From contig NZ_VTHK01000015.1 of assembly GCF_009765355.1 (NCBI RefSeq), forward strand, positions 1 to 64,000: a DNA stretch of 64,000 nucleotides, written 5' to 3'. This DNA comes from Amycolatopsis anabasis (lineage in GTDB: Bacteria > Actinomycetota > Actinomycetes > Mycobacteriales > Pseudonocardiaceae). Position 1 is the stretch's first letter, and each line of letters starts with the position of its first letter. The notes below the pieces were generated by a model. It did no database searches, was not told where the DNA came from, and worked only from the letters and a program-made list of their open reading frames with translations. A program made the position numbers and the translations under genes. This document shows, in pieces, positions 1 to 9,671 of this stretch.

Positions 1-1
1 G

Positions 2-3000
2 GCGGCCAAGGCGGGCAAGAAGATCGACGGCCCCGACGTCAACGCCCCCAAGGGCGACACCACCCCCTCCGGAACCCACTCACCGGACGGATCGACCACC
101 CCGTCCGGCACGAAGACCGACACCCCAGACACGAAACCGGACGGCACGAAAAGCCCGGACGGCACCAGCCCCGGCAGCGCCGACACGCCTGGCACGTCGA
201 AGAGTCCTGACGGCACGTCGAGTGGCAAGGGAACCGACGGCTCTCTGCGCAAGGATGCGGAGAATCCGCGGGACCGCGCGCAGGAACCGAAGCAGCGGTG
301 CGAGGGGCGGGAACCCATCGACCTCGCCACCGGCGAGATGTACATGCTCCAGACGGACGTGCGGCTGGACGCCGCGCTTCCGCTGCTGTTGCAACGAACC
401 CACGTGTCCTCTTACCGCGCGGGCAGGTCGTTCGGCCCCTCCTGGTCTTCGACCCTTGACCAACGGCTGGAGATCGACGAGCAAGGTGTCTGCTTCGCGG
501 GCGCCGACGGCGTCATTCTCGTTTATCCCAGCCCGCAGACCGGCGGCCCGGAGGTCCTCCCCGCAGAGGGGGCGAGGTGGCCGCTGGGCCGGCTGGCGGA
601 CGGTTCGTATCTCATCCGGCAACCGGATCGCGGTCGCACGCTCCACTTCGGACCCGGTTCGGCAGGGCAGTTCGTTCCCCTGCGGGAAATCCGGGACGCC
701 AACGGAAACCACATCACCCTCGAGCACACGGATGACGGGCTTGTGTCCGCGATCCGGCATTCCGGGGGGTACCACCTGGACACCGCCAGCGCGTCGGGCC
801 GGATCACGAGTGTGAGCCTGCGAAACCCCGACGGCGCCGACATCGTGCTCGTCCGGTACGAGTACGACGAGGCACGGCGACTCGCCGCGGTCGTCAACTC
901 CTCGGGCGCGGCGATGCGGTTTACCTATGATGCGGCGGGCCGTGTGGTCCGCTGGGAAGACCGCAACGGCGAATGGTACGGATACCACTACGACCCGGAC
1001 GGGCGCTGCGTCCGCGCCGACGGTTCGGGGAACGCGTTGGCGGGTACGGTCGAGTACGACCTCGACGCGCGCGTCACGACGGAGACCGACTCCCTCGGTC
1101 ACGTCACGAAGCACTACTTCAACGAGCACAACCAGATCGTGCTCGAACGCGACCCGATGGGTGGCGAGACGAGATTCGAGTGGGATCGCTACGACCGGCT
1201 GGTCGCGCAGACCGACGCCGTTGGCCGCACCACCAGATTCCTCTACAACGAGTCCGGGCTCCCCGTCGCGATCACGCGCCCGGATGGGGCCCAGACGCTC
1301 ACCGAGTACGACGAGGCGGGCCAGCCGGTCGTGGTGATCGATCCGGACGGCGCGGTCTGGCGGTACGGGTACGACGAGCGCGGGAACCTCGTCAGCACAA
1401 CCGATCCCGCCGGCGCGACCACCACGACGACCTATGACGAACGGGGGCGTCGCAGCTCCGTTGTTGACCCGCTCGGCAACGTGTACCGGATCGAGGCCAA
1501 TGATGCCGGGCTGACGGTTTCGGTCGTCGATCCGCTCGGTGCCACGACGCGGTATGACCGAGACCAGTTCGGGCGGGTCAGCGCGATCACCGATCCCGTC
1601 GGCGGTGTCACCAGGCTGCAGTGGACGGTGGAAGGCAAGCTGTTGTCCCGCACCCGTCCCGACGGTTCGACGGAGAGCTGGCGCTATGACGGCGAAGGCA
1701 ACGAGATCGAGCACGTCGATCCGGCCGGTGGCGTGACTCGCCTCGAGCGGACCCATTTCGATCTCGTTTCCGCTCGCACGAACGCCGATGGTGCGCGGAC
1801 CGAATTCGCCTACGACTCGGAACTGCGCCCGATTTCGGTGACCAACCCGCAAGGCCTGGTCTGGCGGTACGAGTACGACGCCAACGGAAACCTGGTGCGG
1901 GAGACCGATTTCAACGGCCGCACCCTCTCCTACGTCCGGGACGCGGCCGGTCAACTGCTCGAGCGCGTCGACGGTACCGGCGCCCGGACGACGTTCCACC
2001 GGGACGTGTTGGGCAGCCTGCTCGAACGCCGCACCCCGGAAGGCGCGTCTACGCGGTTCGAATACGACCGGGTGGGTCGCATCCTGCGTGCGGTCAACGA
2101 CGACGCCGAGGTCGTGTTCGAGCGCGATCCGCTCGGCCGGGTGCTCGCGGAGACGGTCAACGGCCGGACCGTGCGTTCCACTTATGACCGGCTTGGCCGC
2201 CGTATCCGCCGGATTACGGCCACCGGGGTGGAAAGCCTGTGGGAGTACAACGCCGCCTCCCGACCGGTCACCCTGCGGACCGCGGGCAGGCAGATGCACT
2301 TCCGCTTCGACGAGGCGGGACGCGAGGTCGAGCGGCTCCTGGACACCGGGGCGATCCTGGCGCAGTCTTGGGACGTCAACCACCGGCTCACGGCGCAGAC
2401 CTTGTCGACCGTCGCGGGTTCCGGTGCCCGGCAGGCGCGGGTCGTCAACCGGCGCACCTACCGGTACCGTCCGGACGACAACCTGGCCGTCCTCAGCGAC
2501 CTGCTGGGTGGCGAGGAACGGTTCGAAACCGATCCGGTCGGCCGCGTGACCGCTGTGGACGGGACTCGGACGCGAGAACGGTACAGCTACGACAAATCCG
2601 GGAACATCACCGCCGGTCTCTGGGGCGAAGGCGAGCCCGACCTCCAGGGCGTCCGGGAGTACAGCGGCACGTTGATCCGGAGTGCCGGTTCGGTCCGGTA
2701 CGGTCACGACGCGCAGGGCCGGGTCGTGGTGCGTTCGCGGAAGCGCTTGTCCGCGAAGCCCGACACCTGGCATTACGAGTGGAACGCCGACGATCGGTTG
2801 GTCGGCGTGGTCACCCCGAACGGCACCCGCTGGCGGTACACCTACGACGCACTCGGACGCCGTACTTCGAAGCAGCGCCTCTCCGCCCAGGACGGATCGG
2901 TCGAGGAGCGGGTCGATTTCGTTTGGGACGGTGGTGTTCTCGCGGAGCAGATCGAGTCGTCTGGCCGGAACATCACCTGGGACTGGGAACCGTCGAACAC

Positions 3001-3826
3001 GCGACCACTCACCCAGACCTGCCGGCGCATCGGGCGGGACACCCCGCAATCGGCGATCGATGAGGCGTTCTATTCGATCGTCACCGATGTGATCGGCACG
3101 CCCAAAGAACTGATCGATCCGGCCGGTGAGGTGGCGTGGCGGGCGAACACCACGCTGTGGGGCCGAAGCCGCGACGAAGGTGCCGAGAGCGCGCTCATGC
3201 CGTTGCGGTTCCCCGGGCACTACTTCGATCCCGAAACCGGGATGAACTACAACTACCACCGGTACTACGACGCGACGACCGGGCGGTACGTGTCCAACGA
3301 CCCGCTCGGACTGCGGCCCGCGCTCAACCCGCATGCCTATGTGCAGAACCCGACCGGGTGGACCGACCAGTTCGGCCTCACGCCAGCGCCCGGCGGCGGG
3401 CACGATGACGGTCACCAGACGACCACCCCAACCGATCTGCACATGTTCGGGGGCAGCCCGGACGGGCCGAGCCCAGGCCCACGCCCGGCGCGGGAAAAGG
3501 ACTTCAACATGACCGAGGACGGCACGATCATCCCCGGTACCGGCCGCACCATCCCGAACGAGGACATGCCCGCCGGTGCCTCGTCGTTCTCCGACATCAG
3601 CAACGCGCCCTTGACCGGGCACCACTACCGGATTCCGGCCGGAACCCAGCTCCCGGAAGGCCTCGCCGTGGTCGCGGACGGCCGGGATGTCGTGCAGGGG
3701 TCACCGCGAGCGGCGACGCACCACACCATCTACGCGACCCGGCCGATGACGCGCGACGAGTTCAATGCGAAGCTGGCCGAGATCGAGACCCAGCACGCCG
3801 GGAACATTCCCAAGAAGAGAAGGTGA
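2..3826 (+). CDS. RHS/YD-repeat polymorphic toxin with Tse2-like C-terminal domain (5' end outside window)
   Basis: The frame is open from base 2, so the start lies upstream. The visible N-terminal part is a Ser/Thr/Pro/Asp/Gly-rich linker with repeated SPDGT motifs. A DUF6531-type motif (PIDLATGEM) at about 320-350 opens the RHS shell, followed by many YD repeats (such as YDERGNLV, YDAAGRVV). The core closes with the usual DPxxG...DPLGL autocleavage-type motif near 3228-3320. After it comes a variable domain of about 145 residues. This tail matches the pattern of Pseudomonas aeruginosa Tse2: G-S-F, then IP-GT-LP-L, then ATHHTI and PM. Tse2-type proteins are ADP-ribosyltransferase-like toxins acting in the cytoplasm of target cells. 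RHS shells normally encapsulate such toxins. The delivery route cannot be seen here. The toxin assignment is by eye and fairly firm; the RHS assignment is certain. Confidence 0.93.
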   Translation, partial: AAKAGKKIDGPDVNAPKGDTTPSGTHSPDGSTTPSGTKTDTPDTKPDGTKSPDGTSPGSADTPGTSKSPDGTSSGKGTDGSLRKDAENPRDRAQEPKQRCEGREPIDLATGEMYMLQTDVRLDAALPLLLQRTHVSSYRAGRSFGPSWSSTLDQRLEIDEQGVCFAGADGVILVYPSPQTGGPEVLPAEGARWPLGRLADGSYLIRQPDRGRTLHFGPGSAGQFVPLREIRDANGNHITLEHTDDGLVSAIRHSGGYHLDTASASGRITSVSLRNPDGADIVLVRYEYDEARRLAAVVNSSGAAMRFTYDAAGRVVRWEDRNGEWYGYHYDPDGRCVRADGSGNALAGTVEYDLDARVTTETDSLGHVTKHYFNEHNQIVLERDPMGGETRFEWDRYDRLVAQTDAVGRTTRFLYNESGLPVAITRPDGAQTLTEYDEAGQPVVVIDPDGAVWRYGYDERGNLVSTTDPAGATTTTTYDERGRRSSVVDPLGNVYRIEANDAGLTVSVVDPLGATTRYDRDQFGRVSAITDPVGGVTRLQWTVEGKLLSRTRPDGSTESWRYDGEGNEIEHVDPAGGVTRLERTHFDLVSARTNADGARTEFAYDSELRPISVTNPQGLVWRYEYDANGNLVRETDFNGRTLSYVRDAAGQLLERVDGTGARTTFHRDVLGSLLERRTPEGASTRFEYDRVGRILRAVNDDAEVVFERDPLGRVLAETVNGRTVRSTYDRLGRRIRRITATGVESLWEYNAASRPVTLRTAGRQMHFRFDEAGREVERLLDTGAILAQSWDVNHRLTAQTLSTVAGSGARQARVVNRRTYRYRPDDNLAVLSDLLGGEERFETDPVGRVTAVDGTRTRERYSYDKSGNITAGLWGEGEPDLQGVREYSGTLIRSAGSVRYGHDAQGRVVVRSRKRLSAKPDTWHYEWNADDRLVGVVTPNGTRWRYTYDALGRRTSKQRLSAQDGSVEERVDFVWDGGVLAEQIESSGRNITWDWEPSNTRPLTQTCRRIGRDTPQSAIDEAFYSIVTDVIGTPKELIDPAGEVAWRANTTLWGRSRDEGAESALMPLRFPGHYFDPETGMNYNYHRYYDATTGRYVSNDPLGLRPALNPHAYVQNPTGWTDQFGLTPAPGGGHDDGHQTTTPTDLHMFGGSPDGPSPGPRPAREKDFNMTEDGTIIPGTGRTIPNEDMPAGASSFSDISNAPLTGHHYRIPAGTQLPEGLAVVADGRDVVQGSPRAATHHTIYATRPMTRDEFNAKLAEIETQHAGNIPKKRR

Positions 3827-3832
3827 GCAGGA

Positions 3833-4300
3833 GTGGACGCGGATTCGTCCGAAGCATGGGACGCGACGGTCGCGGCGGTGCGCCAGTATCGGCAAGCCCT
3901 TGCCCGGCTTTCCGTGCTTCCGATCGGGGAGATCCTGGCCGAAACGCTGCGGAAACCCCAGTCGCGGGACACCGCCCTGCTGGTGCTGGCGGACGTCTGG
4001 GACGAGGCGAAGCGCCCGGCGGTGCCGGAACTGCTCGAACTGGCCCGCGGGGGCCCCGGCGAACTCGCCTGGGTTCGCCAGGTCATCCGGGGACTGCCGG
4101 TGGAGGTGCTGGACGAGGAGTTGCCGGGCTTCGTCGGCCGGGTGATCGACGACCCGGAGGCCGACTACTGGGATTTCCGCCGTGCGGCCGAACTGCTGGA
4201 AGATCTCGGACGGGAGGAGTTGGTCCAGCGGCTGGTGACGGCGGGCCGGAAGTCGGACGATCCCGACATGATCGAATTCGTGGAGGACTACGACGCGTAG
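3833..4300 (+). CDS. Candidate immunity protein for the RHS toxin
   Basis: This 155-residue acidic, apparently all-helical cytoplasmic protein starts with GTG only 6 bp after the toxin stop, preceded by an AGCAGGA-like ribosome binding site. There is no signal peptide or membrane segment. It does not resemble Tsi2, the small immunity protein of P. aeruginosa Tse2, and I recognise no named family. The regular spacing of Leu, Ala and Glu suggests a short stack of HEAT-like helices. A small gene placed directly behind a polymorphic toxin is normally its cognate immunity gene, so that role is inferred from position. A fortuitous neighbour is possible but less likely given the tight spacing. Confidence 0.7.
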   Translation: MDADSSEAWDATVAAVRQYRQALARLSVLPIGEILAETLRKPQSRDTALLVLADVWDEAKRPAVPELLELARGGPGELAWVRQVIRGLPVEVLDEELPGFVGRVIDDPEADYWDFRRAAELLEDLGREELVQRLVTAGRKSDDPDMIEFVEDYDA

Positions 4301-4325
4301 CGCGCGCCCTTGGCCGTGGCCGGAC

Positions 4326-4934
4326 TCAGCGGACCGGGGTCGTCCCCACCGCCTCGGCCAGTTCCTCCGGCACGGGGTAGGGCCGTTCTTCCGGCAGCAG
4401 GGCCGCGGCCGCGTCCAGGTTGCCGGTTTGCAGGTGGGTGGCGATCTCGCGCATCGTTGCGGTGATGTCGGTCAGGGTGACGATCCACTTCTCGACGTAG
4501 GCGTCGACGGCCTCGCCGCGCAGGCCGATCTGGATCGATCGGTGGTCCAGGGGGCGGTGGTGCAGGTCGCGTTCCGGGTCCCACTGGATGCGTACGGGGG
4601 AATGCTCGACCTGGGCGGACCAGGACGTCTCGTCCGCGTGGATTTCGGGGTCGAAGTGGCTGAGGGCGGAATGTTCGAGGGCCCAGGCGAAACCGCCCCG
4701 GGTGATGTCGATCGCGAGCACGCGTTCCTGGCCGGGCTTCGCGGCCCAGCCGCAGCGGTAGGCCATCTACAAGAACGAAGGTTTGATCCAGGTCATCCGT
4801 TCCCGTTTGAACGGCGGCACGAAGGTGCCCGCGCGCAGGGCGGGTTCGGCGATCGCGGGCGAGTAGGCCTGGTAGACCCGGATGGTCGTTTCGGTGTAGC
4901 GGGCCCGGATCTGCCGTCGGGGAAACTTGTTCAC
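4326..4934 (-). pseudogene. DUF4291 family gene interrupted by an in-frame amber codon
   Basis: Two consecutive reading frames on the minus strand are in the same phase and are separated by one TAG at 4767-4769. The upstream part carries the DUF4291 start (RQIRARY, VYQAYSPAIAEPAL, RMTWIKPSFL) and the downstream part continues with MAYRCGWAAKPGQERVLAID. Intact family members read WIKPSFLWMMYRSGW here, so the amber replaces a conserved Trp: a single TGG to TAG change. The probable start is GTG at 4934, overlapping the TGA of the upstream ABC exporter (GTGA), so the gene belonged to that transcript. The function of DUF4291 proteins is not known to me. Either this is a recent nonsense mutation, or an assembly error, or the downstream ATG at 4766 gives a truncated product. 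Confidence 0.85.
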
Positions 4935-7900
4935 GGTTGGCTGGTCTCGGCCTCGCCACTGCCGAGTCGCCACAGTTTCGCGTAGTGCCCGTCCGCGGCG
5001 AGGAGTTCGGCGTGGGTGCCGTGTTCGACCACGCGGCCCTGGTCGAGGACGATGACCTGGTCCGCTTTGGCGGCGGTGGCCAGGCGGTGCGCGACGACGA
5101 ACGTGGTGCGGCGGCGGGAAAGTTGTTCGGTGGCCCGGAGCACGGCCGCTTCGGTGGACGGGTCGAGCGCGGCGGTGGCTTCGTCGAGGAGCAGGACGTC
5201 CGGGTCGACGAGTTCGGCGCGGGCCAGGGCGACCAGTTGCCGCTGCCCGGCGGACAGCGAGCGGCCGCGTTCGCCCACGGGCTGGTGGAATCCGGCGGGC
5301 AGGGCGGCCACGCCGTCGAGCGCGCCGACCGAGCGCACGGCGGCTTCGACCTCCGCGTCGGTCGCCGCCGGACGGCCGTAGCGCACGTTGTCGGCCACCG
5401 TGCCGGAGAACAGGTGCGCCTCCTGCGGCACCACGCCCATCCGCGCGCGCAGGCCGGGCAGGTCGTACTCGCGCACGTCGACGCCGTCGATCCGCACCGC
5501 GCCGCCGGTCGGATCGTAGAACCGGGCGACCAGTTTGACCACTGTGGACTTTCCCGCGCCGGTCGCGCCGACCAGCGCGACCGTCTGTCCGGAAGGGACA
5601 CTCAGGGAGATGTCCCGCAGTGCCAGGGAATCCGTGCCGGAGTAGGCGAAGTCGACGGACGAGAAGTTCACCTCGCCGCGCAGCTGGTCCGGAACCGCGA
5701 CCGGTCGCTCGGCCGCGGGCACCGAAGTCGGGGTGCGCAGCAGGTCACCGATCCGGCGCAGCCCGACCCGCGCCTGCTGGTAGCCGTCGAACACCGAGGA
5801 CAGCTGCTGGATCGGCGAGAAGAACAGGCCCAGGTAGAGCAGGAACGCCAGCAGCACGCCGGGGGACAGCGTCCCGTCCGCGACCCGGTTCGCGCCGGCG
5901 ACCAGCACGATCGCCTCCGCGACCCCGGAAAGCAGGGTCACGAAAGGAAAGTAGGTGGCCACGTAGCGCTGGGCGCGCAACCGGGACCGGCGGTAGTCGT
6001 CGCTGCGGGACGCGAACGCCTGGGCCGAGCGTTCCTCCCGGGTGTACGCCTGCGCGACCCGCAGCCCGGAGACGTTCTCCTGCATATCCGCGTTCACCAG
6101 GCTCACCCGTTCCCGCGCCTCGGTGTACGCGGCGGACGCGAGCCGCCGGAAGATCACCGTGGCCACGATCAGCACCGGCACCACGGACAACGCGTACAGC
6201 GCGAGCGAACCGTCGGTGAGCACCAGCGCGGCGGTGATCCCGGCCAGGGTGAGCACGCTGACCACCGCGTTGGCCAGCCCGGTCTGCAGGAACGTGGACA
6301 GCGCGTCGACGTCGGTGGTCATCCGGGTCATGATCTTGCCGGACAGTTCCCGCTCGTAGTAGTCGAGCCCGAGCCGCTGCAGATGCGCGTAGCTGCGCAC
6401 CCGCAGCGAATAGAGGACCGTTTCGCCGGTCCGCGCGGTGAGCCGGGTCTGCGCCGCGACGACCAGCCAGTCCAGCGCGATCACCAGCGCGCCGACCCCG
6501 GCGGCCAGCCACACCACCGGTTCGACGCCCGCGCGCACGCCGTGGTCGACCCCCTGCTGGTACAGCGCGGGCAACGCGATCGAAGCGAGCGCGTCCAGCG
6601 CGACCAGCGCCACCACCAGCACGAGCAGTCCGCGCACCGGGCGCAGCATGCCGCGCAGCCGGAAACCGGGATCCGGCGCGGTCACGTCCGTGCCGTTCAG
6701 CGCGGGCGTGTCCGTGGCGGGCGGGAGCTTCCGCACCCCTGCCAGGAGTTCCTCGGTCGGCGGCACGCTGAGCGCGGCCTGGCCGCGCGAACCACCGGCC
6801 CCGCCGGCCTCCCCGGCGGGCCGCGTGCGCTCCCGCGCCGACCCGGCCAGCTCGGCGACCTCGTCGGCCGCCTCGGCCGACGGCCACAGTTCCGGGGTCG
6901 TCCCGGTTTCGTCGCGGATCCGGCAGTCGCGGTGGTGCACGTTCTCGACGCCCTCGCCGGGCCCGGCGACCAGATCGCGGAACAACTCGCACCGCGCTTC
7001 CAGCTCCTCGGCCGTGCCCACGTCGACCACCCGGCCCTCGTCGAGGACCGCGATCCGGTCGGCGAGCGCGAGCGAGGAACGCCGGTGCGCGATGAGCAGC
7101 GTGGTGCGTTCCGCGGTGACCGAGCGCAGCGTCTCGTGGATGGCCGCCTCGGTGACCGTGTCCACCGCCGACGTGGCGTCGTCGAGGATCAGGACCCGCG
7201 GATCGGTGATCAGCGCGCGGGCCAGCCCGAGCCGCTGGCGCTGCCCGCCGGACAGGGTCAGCCCGCGTTCGCCGACGACCGTGTCGTAGCCGTCCGGGAG
7301 CGCGCGGATGAAGTCGTCCGCCTCGGCGGCCTTCGCCGCGGCGACGACCTCCTCGTCACTCGCGTCCGGCCGCCCGTAGGCGATGTTGTCGCGCACCGAC
7401 GAGGAGAACAGGAACGCCTCCTCGAACACCACGCCGATCGCCCGCCGCAGCTCGGTCAGCTTCACGTCCCGGACATCGAGCGGGCCGACCCGGACCGATC
7501 CCGAGTGCACGTCGTAGAACCTGGGCAGCAGCAAGGAGATCGTGGACTTCCCGGAGCCCGCGGTGCCGACGAGCGCGAGCGTCTCGCCCGGGCGCGCGTG
7601 CAGCGAAAGCCCGTCGAGCACCGGTTCGGCGCGGGTGTAGCCGAAGCGCACGTCGTCCAGCCGGACTTCCAGCGGCCCGTCCGGCAGCGGCCGCGCGTCC
7701 GGTGCGTCCCGCACCTCCGGCTGCGCGTCGATCAGCTCGTACACCCGGTCCGCGCCCGCGCGGGTCAGCTGGGCCTGCACGACCAGGCCGGAGAGCATCC
7801 GCGCGGGACCGATCAGGCTGGTCACGTAGGTCGCGAAGGCGAGGAACGTGCCGAGGCTGACCTCGCCTCGCAGCGCGAGGATCCCGCCCACCCCGAGCAC

Positions 7901-8725
7901 CGCCACCTGGCCCGCGGCGGGCAGGGCCGCGGTGGTCGCGCTGGGCACCGCGGACAGCTTCGCCGCGCGCAGCCGTTCCGCGAACAGGGTCCGGGCCGTC
8001 TTCTCCAGCCGGGCCACCTCGCGCGACTCCTGGCCGAAGCCCTTCACCACGCGGACGCCGGTGACCGTCTCCTCCACGTGCTGGGCCAGATCGGCCGCGC
8101 GCTGCTGTGCCGACCAGGTCGCCGGGAACAGCCGTTTCCGGCTGCGCGCGACCACGAACGCCACGGCCGGGGTGATCACCAGTGCGATCAGGGTCAACGC
8201 GGGGGACAACCAGAGCATGGCGCCGAGGGCGAGCAGCGCGAAGATCACCGAGCCCGCGGACAGCGGGACCTGCATCAGGATCGCGGTGACCAGCTGCAGA
8301 TCGGAGATGGCGCGCGAGACGATCTGCCCGGTGCGCAGGGAATCCTGCTTGCCGCCGTCGAGCCGCGACACCGCGCCGAACACCGCCTGCCGCAGGTCGT
8401 GCTGGACGTCCAGGGCGAGCCGCCCGCCGACGTAGCGGCGGATGAACGCGGTGCCGAAGGTCAGCAGCTGCAGCCCGAGCAGGGCCGCGGCGAGCCAGAC
8501 CAGGCGGGTGGTGTGCCCGGCCACGGCGTCGTCGACCGCGACCTTCACCAGCAGCGGGCCCGCCGCCTGCAGGCCGACGCCGAACATCGCGGCGCACAAC
8601 GACAGCACGACCAGCGCGCGGTGCCGCCAGCAGGCGGCGGCGAGCCGCCGGATCCAGCCCGGGCCCCCGGCGGGGCTGGCCTCTTCCGGCGCGCGGGTGC
8701 GGGGTCGTGGTGGGGCAGTCGTCAC
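4931..8725 (-). CDS. Fused ABC exporter, TMD-NBD-TMD-NBD (multidrug type)
   Basis: One chain of 1264 residues carries two complete half-exporters, comparable in size to mycobacterial Rv0194-type fused drug exporters. Membrane domain 1 covers about residues 35-320 and NBD1 about 350-590. A charged linker follows, then the second membrane domain (about 690-980) and NBD2. NBD1 has Walker A GTAGSGKST (about 387), signature LSGGQ (about 491) and a Walker B ending LILDDATSAVD, with Asp where the catalytic Glu should be; its Q-loop reads VFEE. NBD2 has GATGAGKST, the variant signature LSAGQ, LLLDEATAALD and a normal VPQE Q-loop. Both have the H-loop AHR. This is the one-degenerate-site plan of heterodimeric exporters. 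The start is GTG at 8725. The gene lies downstream of an ABC-2 pair on the same strand; the substrate cannot be predicted. Confidence 0.95.
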   Translation of the reverse strand: MTTAPPRPRTRAPEEASPAGGPGWIRRLAAACWRHRALVVLSLCAAMFGVGLQAAGPLLVKVAVDDAVAGHTTRLVWLAAALLGLQLLTFGTAFIRRYVGGRLALDVQHDLRQAVFGAVSRLDGGKQDSLRTGQIVSRAISDLQLVTAILMQVPLSAGSVIFALLALGAMLWLSPALTLIALVITPAVAFVVARSRKRLFPATWSAQQRAADLAQHVEETVTGVRVVKGFGQESREVARLEKTARTLFAERLRAAKLSAVPSATTAALPAAGQVAVLGVGGILALRGEVSLGTFLAFATYVTSLIGPARMLSGLVVQAQLTRAGADRVYELIDAQPEVRDAPDARPLPDGPLEVRLDDVRFGYTRAEPVLDGLSLHARPGETLALVGTAGSGKSTISLLLPRFYDVHSGSVRVGPLDVRDVKLTELRRAIGVVFEEAFLFSSSVRDNIAYGRPDASDEEVVAAAKAAEADDFIRALPDGYDTVVGERGLTLSGGQRQRLGLARALITDPRVLILDDATSAVDTVTEAAIHETLRSVTAERTTLLIAHRRSSLALADRIAVLDEGRVVDVGTAEELEARCELFRDLVAGPGEGVENVHHRDCRIRDETGTTPELWPSAEAADEVAELAGSARERTRPAGEAGGAGGSRGQAALSVPPTEELLAGVRKLPPATDTPALNGTDVTAPDPGFRLRGMLRPVRGLLVLVVALVALDALASIALPALYQQGVDHGVRAGVEPVVWLAAGVGALVIALDWLVVAAQTRLTARTGETVLYSLRVRSYAHLQRLGLDYYERELSGKIMTRMTTDVDALSTFLQTGLANAVVSVLTLAGITAALVLTDGSLALYALSVVPVLIVATVIFRRLASAAYTEARERVSLVNADMQENVSGLRVAQAYTREERSAQAFASRSDDYRRSRLRAQRYVATYFPFVTLLSGVAEAIVLVAGANRVADGTLSPGVLLAFLLYLGLFFSPIQQLSSVFDGYQQARVGLRRIGDLLRTPTSVPAAERPVAVPDQLRGEVNFSSVDFAYSGTDSLALRDISLSVPSGQTVALVGATGAGKSTVVKLVARFYDPTGGAVRIDGVDVREYDLPGLRARMGVVPQEAHLFSGTVADNVRYGRPAATDAEVEAAVRSVGALDGVAALPAGFHQPVGERGRSLSAGQRQLVALARAELVDPDVLLLDEATAALDPSTEAAVLRATEQLSRRRTTFVVAHRLATAAKADQVIVLDQGRVVEHGTHAELLAADGHYAKLWRLGSGEAETSQP

Positions 8726-8783
8726 TCGACCAGGTTATGTCGCGGCACCGACAGGCACCGCGACACAACCCGGCCGGGAGCGC

Positions 8784-9671
8784 TCACGTGATGTCGCGCT
8801 TCTGGTTCGCGGCCCAGCCGCCGACGAAGAAGATCATGGTCCAGGCGAAGAAGATCAGCGCCGAGGCCCACCAGGAGAACGCGCCCGGAGCGCCCGCGAA
8901 GTACTGCAGGAACCAGGTGGTCTCCTTGTCCAGGCCGGGCACCTTGACCCCCGCCGCGCCGAACGCCTCCGCGCCGATCGCGCCGACGATCCCGTTCACC
9001 GTGCCGTTCGGCAGGACGCCGCCGAGCCATTCGATCCGGAGCCAGCCGAAGGAGACGAACACCAGCACGTTCTCCACGATCAGCATCCAGATGGTGAGCG
9101 TGACCACACTGCCCACCACGCTGTTCCACACCGCGCCGACGCCGATCCCGAACAGGGTCGACAGCACGGTCGCCAGGAGGCCCGCGCCGAGCACGCCGAG
9201 CCACTGGCTCGCGGTGGGCAGGCGCTGGCTGTCCACGGTGATCGCGGTGGCCAGGCTGGACGCCGCGATGATCACGATGCCGTAGATCAGGCCCCAGCCG
9301 ATGTAGGTGATCATCTTCGCGGTCAGCGCGGAGACGCGGTTCGGGGCGGTGAGGAACGTCGTCGTGATCGTCTTCTTGCTGTACTCGCCGGCGAGGGCGA
9401 ACACCCCGAAGATGACCGGGAACATCGTGCCGATGTTCACGCCGTGCCCCAGCGCGAGCAGGCCCACCGGCAGCTCCCCGGCCTGGATCCCCAGCGCCTC
9501 GGTGATCTCCCGGGTGTCCCGGCTGCCCAGGAAGTCCGCGATGTCGTTGGTCAGGAAACCCCAGATCAACGCGAACAGGAAGGCGAACAGGACCGCCGGG
9601 ATCATCAGCCCCCACCAGCTCTTCGTGGTGAGGGTCTTGCGGAACTCCGCCTTGATCAGGTTGCCCATCAT
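8784..9671 (-). CDS. ABC-2 type transporter permease
   Basis: The 295-residue protein has about six hydrophobic segments, beginning near residue 20 after the short cytoplasmic start MMGNLIKAEFRKTLTTKSWW, which is typical of ABC-2 permeases. A conserved-looking GEYSKKTITTTFLTAPNR loop follows transmembrane segment 2, as in bacitracin/lantibiotic-type and Na+-export-type permeases. Its ATG overlaps the TGA of the upstream ATPase (TGATG), so the two are translationally coupled and should form one transporter. The transported compound is unknown; self-resistance or drug export is the usual role of such pairs. Confidence 0.9.
   Translation of the reverse strand: MMGNLIKAEFRKTLTTKSWWGLMIPAVLFAFLFALIWGFLTNDIADFLGSRDTREITEALGIQAGELPVGLLALGHGVNIGTMFPVIFGVFALAGEYSKKTITTTFLTAPNRVSALTAKMITYIGWGLIYGIVIIAASSLATAITVDSQRLPTASQWLGVLGAGLLATVLSTLFGIGVGAVWNSVVGSVVTLTIWMLIVENVLVFVSFGWLRIEWLGGVLPNGTVNGIVGAIGAEAFGAAGVKVPGLDKETTWFLQYFAGAPGAFSWWASALIFFAWTMIFFVGGWAANQKRDIT

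Noticed and set aside
80..3625. Long open frame on the minus strand opposite the RHS gene
   Set aside because: It has the Arg/Pro/Val-rich composition of an antisense shadow, while the plus strand reads clear YD repeats.
4937..8791. Open frame of more than 1200 codons on the plus strand opposite the ABC exporter
   Set aside because: It is low in hydrophobic patterning and rich in Arg/Gly/Gln; the minus strand encodes an unmistakable ABC exporter.
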